In this document: positions 6,598-9,096 of the stretch, piece by piece
Layout: every line of letters starts with the position of its first letter
How positions within the stretch are numbered: position 1 is the first letter of the stretch
Assembly (NCBI GenBank): GCA_027004335.1
Contig: JALTID010000159.1
Span: forward strand, 1 to 9,096
DNA from: JALTID01 sp027004335 [NCBI: bacterium]
GTDB lineage: Bacteria; JALSQH01
Length of the DNA: 9,096 nucleotides
Reading direction: 5' to 3'
Program-made: the position numbers and the translations under genes
Notes under the pieces: model-generated
Seen by the model: the letters and a program-made list of their open reading frames with translations, nothing else
What the model was told of the DNA's origin: nothing
The model's database searches: none

Positions 6598-7876
6598 ATT
6601 CCTCCCGGATTATCTTCAAAAGTTTCTCCTTCTCATTAAGAGAAGGGTTTTCCATGATCTTCTCCAGTAGGTATTTCTTCGTGTCTCCTATTTCTTTTCC
6701 CTTCAGTCCTAAATTTATTAAATCATATCCGTTAATTGCAATGGAATTAACATCGGGGATAGTGGCCTTTTTTATTTCTTCGTCAATTCTACTTTTTAGT
6801 TCCTCCAGATCCTCAAATCCCTTCTTCATACCAGTTCCAATTCTGTCTGCTCTTCTGAGGAGGAAAAGATCATCTATATTTTCTTCGCCCACTCTAAAAA
6901 TAAATCTTCTTACTGCTCTATCGCTCCACCTCTGGTGGTATGAAAACATATGATTTGCCACAAGAGAGGTAACTTTTTTCCTGATATTCTTATCTACTCC
7001 AAGCCTTTTTAACACTTCTTCAGCTATCGCAGTACCCAATTTCTCATGATTATAAAATGTGAAGTCTTTTTTATCCTCGTTCCATTTTTTTGTCGCTGGT
7101 TTCCCGATATCATGAAAAAGGGCAGCATATCTGACAGGCAAATTGCTGGAGGGGGTATTATCCAGGACCTTTAATGTATGGATGAAAACATCATATTTAT
7201 GGAATCTATTCTGTGTTACATCAATACAGCTTGCCAGTTCCGGCAAGATGTAGTGAAGAGCTTTTATCTCTGCAAGTTCTTTAAAAACCTTTGATGGTCG
7301 CGGAAGACTCAATATATTTTCTATTTCCTTTTTTAACCGCAGAGGATTAACTGAGTATAGCAGGTAAGCATTCCATCTCATTGCCATGTAAGTTTCTTCT
7401 TCAATATTAAAATGTAATTTTTGTTTGAGCCTAACACCCCTTATTATCCGCAGAGGATCCTCTCTGAATCTGGCATGAGGGTCCACTGTGGCTCTGATTA
7501 GCTTTGCCCTGAGGTCCTCCCTGCCGTTGTGAAGATCTATTAATTCTTCCCTGAATGGATCATATGCCATTGCATTGATGGTAAAATCTCTTTTTTCAAG
7601 GTTCTCTTCTAAATTAGTGGTAAGGTTTATTTCAAATTCTTTCCCTCTGTAGAGGATTACCACAGTTTCTTCACTCTTCTGTGAAGGAATGTAAAATTTT
7701 TGAAACTTCTTTAAAAGAGCTTCTCTTTTTCCTGTGAAAATAAAGTCGTAGTCTGATACCCTCTTTCCCAGGAGAAGATCCCGGACTGATCCCCCCACTA
7801 AGTAACATTTACCATTTTCCGCCATCGTTTTGCATAACTCTAATATGTATCCGGGCAGGTGTAACATGAAAACCAT
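6545..7876 (-). CDS. cca: CCA tRNA nucleotidyltransferase / poly(A) polymerase family protein with HD domain
   Basis: Enzymes of this class II nucleotidyltransferase family add or repair the CCA end of tRNA, or add A tails to RNA. The 443-residue protein has the family motifs in order: GGSVRDLLLG (28-37), the metal-binding DYD (42-44), KRDFTINAMAY (95-105), and the nucleotide-selecting EDPLR (139-143) inside FREDPLRIIRGVR. It then has an RNA-binding helical region and an HD domain with FHDIGKP (254-260), H233, NHEKLG (276-281) and NH at 308-309. Family motifs alone do not separate a full CCA enzyme from a CC-adding, A-adding or poly(A) enzyme. The start is ATG 7876, with ATG 7867 (three codons in) as an equal alternative; neither has a clear ribosome site. 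Its last 53 bases overlap the convergent amidotransferase gene. Confidence 0.92.
   Translation of the reverse strand: MVFMLHLPGYILELCKTMAENGKCYLVGGSVRDLLLGKRVSDYDFIFTGKREALLKKFQKFYIPSQKSEETVVILYRGKEFEINLTTNLEENLEKRDFTINAMAYDPFREELIDLHNGREDLRAKLIRATVDPHARFREDPLRIIRGVRLKQKLHFNIEEETYMAMRWNAYLLYSVNPLRLKKEIENILSLPRPSKVFKELAEIKALHYILPELASCIDVTQNRFHKYDVFIHTLKVLDNTPSSNLPVRYAALFHDIGKPATKKWNEDKKDFTFYNHEKLGTAIAEEVLKRLGVDKNIRKKVTSLVANHMFSYHQRWSDRAVRRFIFRVGEENIDDLFLLRRADRIGTGMKKGFEDLEELKSRIDEEIKKATIPDVNSIAINGYDLINLGLKGKEIGDTKKYLLEKIMENPSLNEKEKLLKIIREEFIPSLKQRKNQNNSQET
6628..6651 (+). terminator. Possible intrinsic terminator for the amidotransferase gene
   Basis: On the plus strand CCTTCTC (6628-6634), a 5-base loop ATTAA and GAGAAGG (6640-6646) form a perfect 7-bp hairpin, followed by GTTTT. 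It stands about 30 bases past the amidotransferase stop. The T tract is short, and the hairpin lies inside the coding region of the opposite cca gene, where it encodes ordinary residues. Confidence 0.4.
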
Positions 7877-7899
7877 TATATCCAGTTGGTAGTAATTTT

Positions 7900-7924
7900 C
7901 CAGAGGAGGAGTTAACCTCCATGG
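7900..7924. repeat. Inverted repeat CCA-GGAGG / CCTCC-TGG before the cca gene
   Basis: CCA (7900-7902) and GGAGG (7905-7909) pair with CCTCC (7916-7920) and TGG (7922-7924), with a small internal loop and a 6-base apical loop. The result is an 8-bp imperfect hairpin on either strand. If the cca transcript starts upstream it would lie in its leader, about 24 bases before the ATG, as a leader structure or protein-binding site. Function unknown. Confidence 0.45.
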
Positions 7925-7936
7925 GGGTATGTATAT

Positions 7937-7977
7937 GCTGACCCTTTGAATTTTTAATCATTATTTATGATGTCAGC
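7937..7977. repeat. Nested inverted repeat GCTGAC...GTCAGC with inner ATCAT/ATGAT
   Basis: A perfect 6-base outer pair, GCTGAC (7937-7942) with GTCAGC (7972-7977), encloses a 5-bp inner stem ATCAT (7957-7961) with ATGAT (7967-7971). On the 3' side both stems are contiguous, and on the 5' side 14 unpaired bases bulge out. No T tract follows on either strand, so it is not a typical terminator. Confidence 0.4.
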
Positions 7978-8156
7978 TTTTAGGTATAGAAGTTAATGGA
8001 GTTGTGAAGATTTTCTGGATGAAATTTTTCAGGGGTTAAGTTGAAAAGATAGAGTGAAAGTTTTAACGAGGGGTTCTTGAGAGGAGGTTGTGGGGATTTT
8101 AAGTTCCTACAAAATCAAGATTTGGACGAAAAGAAATAAAGCAAAATACCCACATA

Positions 8157-8204
8157 TTAAGTTACTGAAGACTTAAGATCAGGGCAAGCAACCTGAAGGG
8201 TTGC
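8157..8204. repeat. Two tandem hairpins with the same TGAAG loop sequence
   Basis: The first hairpin pairs TTAAGT (8157-8162) with ACTTAA (8171-8176) around an 8-base loop ending in TGAAG. The second pairs GCAACC (8188-8193) with GGTTGC (8199-8204) around the 5-base loop TGAAG. They are 11 bases apart. TCAGGGC occurs at 8179-8185 and again at 8211-8217, and both copies could pair with CCTGA at 8192-8196, an alternative fold that would break the second hairpin. It may be a small structured RNA, a protein-binding site or an old mobile-element end. It is not a clear terminator, since no T tract follows. Confidence 0.45.
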
Positions 8205-8266
8205 GATGAGTCAGGGCGTATGGTGTTTCTACTATCTTATCACTTCTTGTTTTCATAGGAGATTGC

Positions 8267-9096
8267 CTATTCATTTTCATCTTTTAAAACTGAGACAATT
8301 TCTTTCAAATTCTTGAAATTGTGTTTCTCAAATAGTTCTTGGTTTACTCTAAAAAATCCCCATCTTTCCCCAGTTAAATTAGAAGCATCATCACACCAGA
8401 CTTTCACCCTGTTATCCTTATACTCAACATCTACATCCACTCTTCCTTTTGTTTCAATTATTATCTTTTCACCCTTAGGAGTTTCTACAATGAAATCAGG
8501 ATAATACAATCTTAAATTGTCTTTTGAATCCCTATACTCAATAAAAAAGCCAATCTTAGGAACAATCTTACTAAACGCTTTTACATCATTTGCTTTATCC
8601 AGGAACTTGGCGAAATCTACCTCAAACTTATTATCACACGGAACATAGTTGAATATGCATTTATCTGCTGGATAGACCTGTTTTGACCATACAAATGGTG
8701 GAGCGTCAGAGAGTTTGATTGTATCTATGTGTTCTGGTTCTCTCTCAGAAAAGGTCATATTTCTAAATGTATCAACAAATAATCTTACAAGTTTCTCTTG
8801 AACATCTGAACGGCTGAGCATATAAAGAACACGAGGATCATTTATATCCACCTCTCCATCAAAAAGTTTCTCCTGAACATATTTTTTTACCATAGGATAG
8901 AAACCTGGAAATGCACCACCAATTTTTAATTCTTTGAGTATAATGTCAGTGTAATAAGCAATAACGCTTTTTGCATCCCTGGGTACCGGTAAATCCCATT
9001 TTCTTTTTATCCTTTCAACACCTTCAAGCATATCAACAGCAACATACTCCATTTCCAAGACCTTATTTTCAAGGTGTATCCCAAGAGAGGGGAGAG
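8267..9096 (-). CDS. Type III restriction enzyme Res-like protein, C-terminal nuclease part (cut by window edge)
   Basis: The frame stays open from the right edge to the TAG at 8269-8267, giving about 275 visible residues. The codons beyond the TTG at 9058 (LPSLGIHLENKV) show that this TTG is not the real start. The visible part matches the C-terminal region of helicase-nuclease subunits of type III restriction systems. It has KFEVDFAKFL with a conserved glutamate, an IEYRD strand, YYPDFIV with the PD aspartate (codon at 8497-8495), and IIETKG with the ExK pair (glutamate codon at 8455-8453). It ends with a WGFFRVNQELFE strand near the C-terminus. The PD-(D/E)xK active site appears complete. 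The helicase domain, and any methylase gene, would lie outside the window. It is separated from the housekeeping genes by the repeat-rich gap, consistent with an accessory insertion. Confidence 0.85.
   Translation of the reverse strand, partial: LPSLGIHLENKVLEMEYVAVDMLEGVERIKRKWDLPVPRDAKSVIAYYTDIILKELKIGGAFPGFYPMVKKYVQEKLFDGEVDINDPRVLYMLSRSDVQEKLVRLFVDTFRNMTFSEREPEHIDTIKLSDAPPFVWSKQVYPADKCIFNYVPCDNKFEVDFAKFLDKANDVKAFSKIVPKIGFFIEYRDSKDNLRLYYPDFIVETPKGEKIIIETKGRVDVDVEYKDNRVKVWCDDASNLTGERWGFFRVNQELFEKHNFKNLKEIVSVLKDENE

Larger units (their letters stand above)
7877..8266. other. 390-base stretch without a convincing gene, rich in inverted repeats
   Basis: This lies between the start of the cca gene and the stop of the Res-like gene. 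No frame gives a recognisable protein, no tRNA or rRNA is seen, and no repeat array is present. It contains at least four inverted repeats, described as separate entries. It also holds one possible tiny frame on the plus strand (GTG 8090 to TAA 8176, 28 codons) behind an AGGAGG. The promoter of cca must lie in its left part, but no good -35/-10 pair stands out there. Confidence 0.6.

Noticed and set aside
8188-8204. Intrinsic terminator of the Res-like gene
   Set aside because: The GCAACC/GGTTGC hairpin is followed by no T tract on either strand and is about 60 bases past the stop codon.
8221-8250. CRISPR repeat-like GTTTCTAC sequence
   Set aside because: It occurs once, with no repeat-spacer pattern and no cas gene nearby.
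7877-8266. tRNA or other standard RNA gene in the gap
   Set aside because: No cloverleaf arms, no T-loop consensus and no known riboswitch core could be recognised by eye.
8267-9058. Complete 263-residue protein starting at TTG 9058
   Set aside because: The frame is open to the right edge without a stop, and the content is the C-terminal end of a much larger Res-type protein.

Overview
The window (about 9.1 kb, AT-rich, all genes chromosomal in character) looks like a piece of a Gram-negative-type bacterial chromosome. The evidence is one compact minus-strand operon that combines a mannose-type phosphotransferase system (PTS) with the regulators HprK, RapZ and PtsN, an arrangement known mainly from deltaproteobacteria and from several uncultured phyla. 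AT-rich codon use and very tight gene packing are compatible with an uncultured, perhaps thermophilic lineage, but the sequence alone does not fix the taxon.

Region 1 (5798 down to 1, minus strand) is a nine-gene operon plus the first codons of a tenth gene. Transcription order is ptsN (nitrogen-type EIIA), hprK (HPr Ser kinase/phosphorylase), rapZ, EIIA-Man, EIIB-Man, EIIC-Man, EIID-Man, ptsH (HPr), a short ptsI (enzyme I), then a membrane or exported protein cut by the left edge. After ptsN every junction overlaps or nearly touches, mostly as 4-base start/stop overlaps. A good promoter (TTGACA, 17-base spacer, TAAATT) and an AAGGAG ribosome site stand before ptsN. All phosphocarrier proteins keep their active-site histidines, and HPr also keeps the serine that HprK modifies. 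The striking exception is enzyme I: it carries the complete N-terminal phosphohistidine/HPr-binding half but stops at about residue 258, exactly where the PEP-binding C-terminal half should begin. The next gene starts in the same few bases, so this looks like a native truncation and not a simple frameshift. The phosphoryl chain encoded here therefore has no visible PEP entry point.

Region 2 (5745-5883) is a short divergent promoter region serving the PTS operon on one side and a class I glutamine amidotransferase-like gene (5884-6597, plus strand) on the other. That gene converges on, and overlaps by 53 bases, a CCA-adding enzyme/poly(A) polymerase family gene with an HD domain (6545-7876, minus strand).

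Region 3 (7877-8266) is a 390-base stretch without a convincing gene. It is rich in inverted repeats, including two tandem hairpins with the same TGAAG sequence in their loops and flanked by TCAGGGC direct repeats. Region 4 (8267-9096, minus strand) is the C-terminal nuclease part of a type III restriction enzyme Res-like protein that runs off the right edge; regions 3 and 4 are the accessory-looking part of the window.

The best candidate for something undescribed is the PTS operon with an enzyme I reduced to its N-terminal domain; second is the structured non-coding stretch beside the restriction gene.
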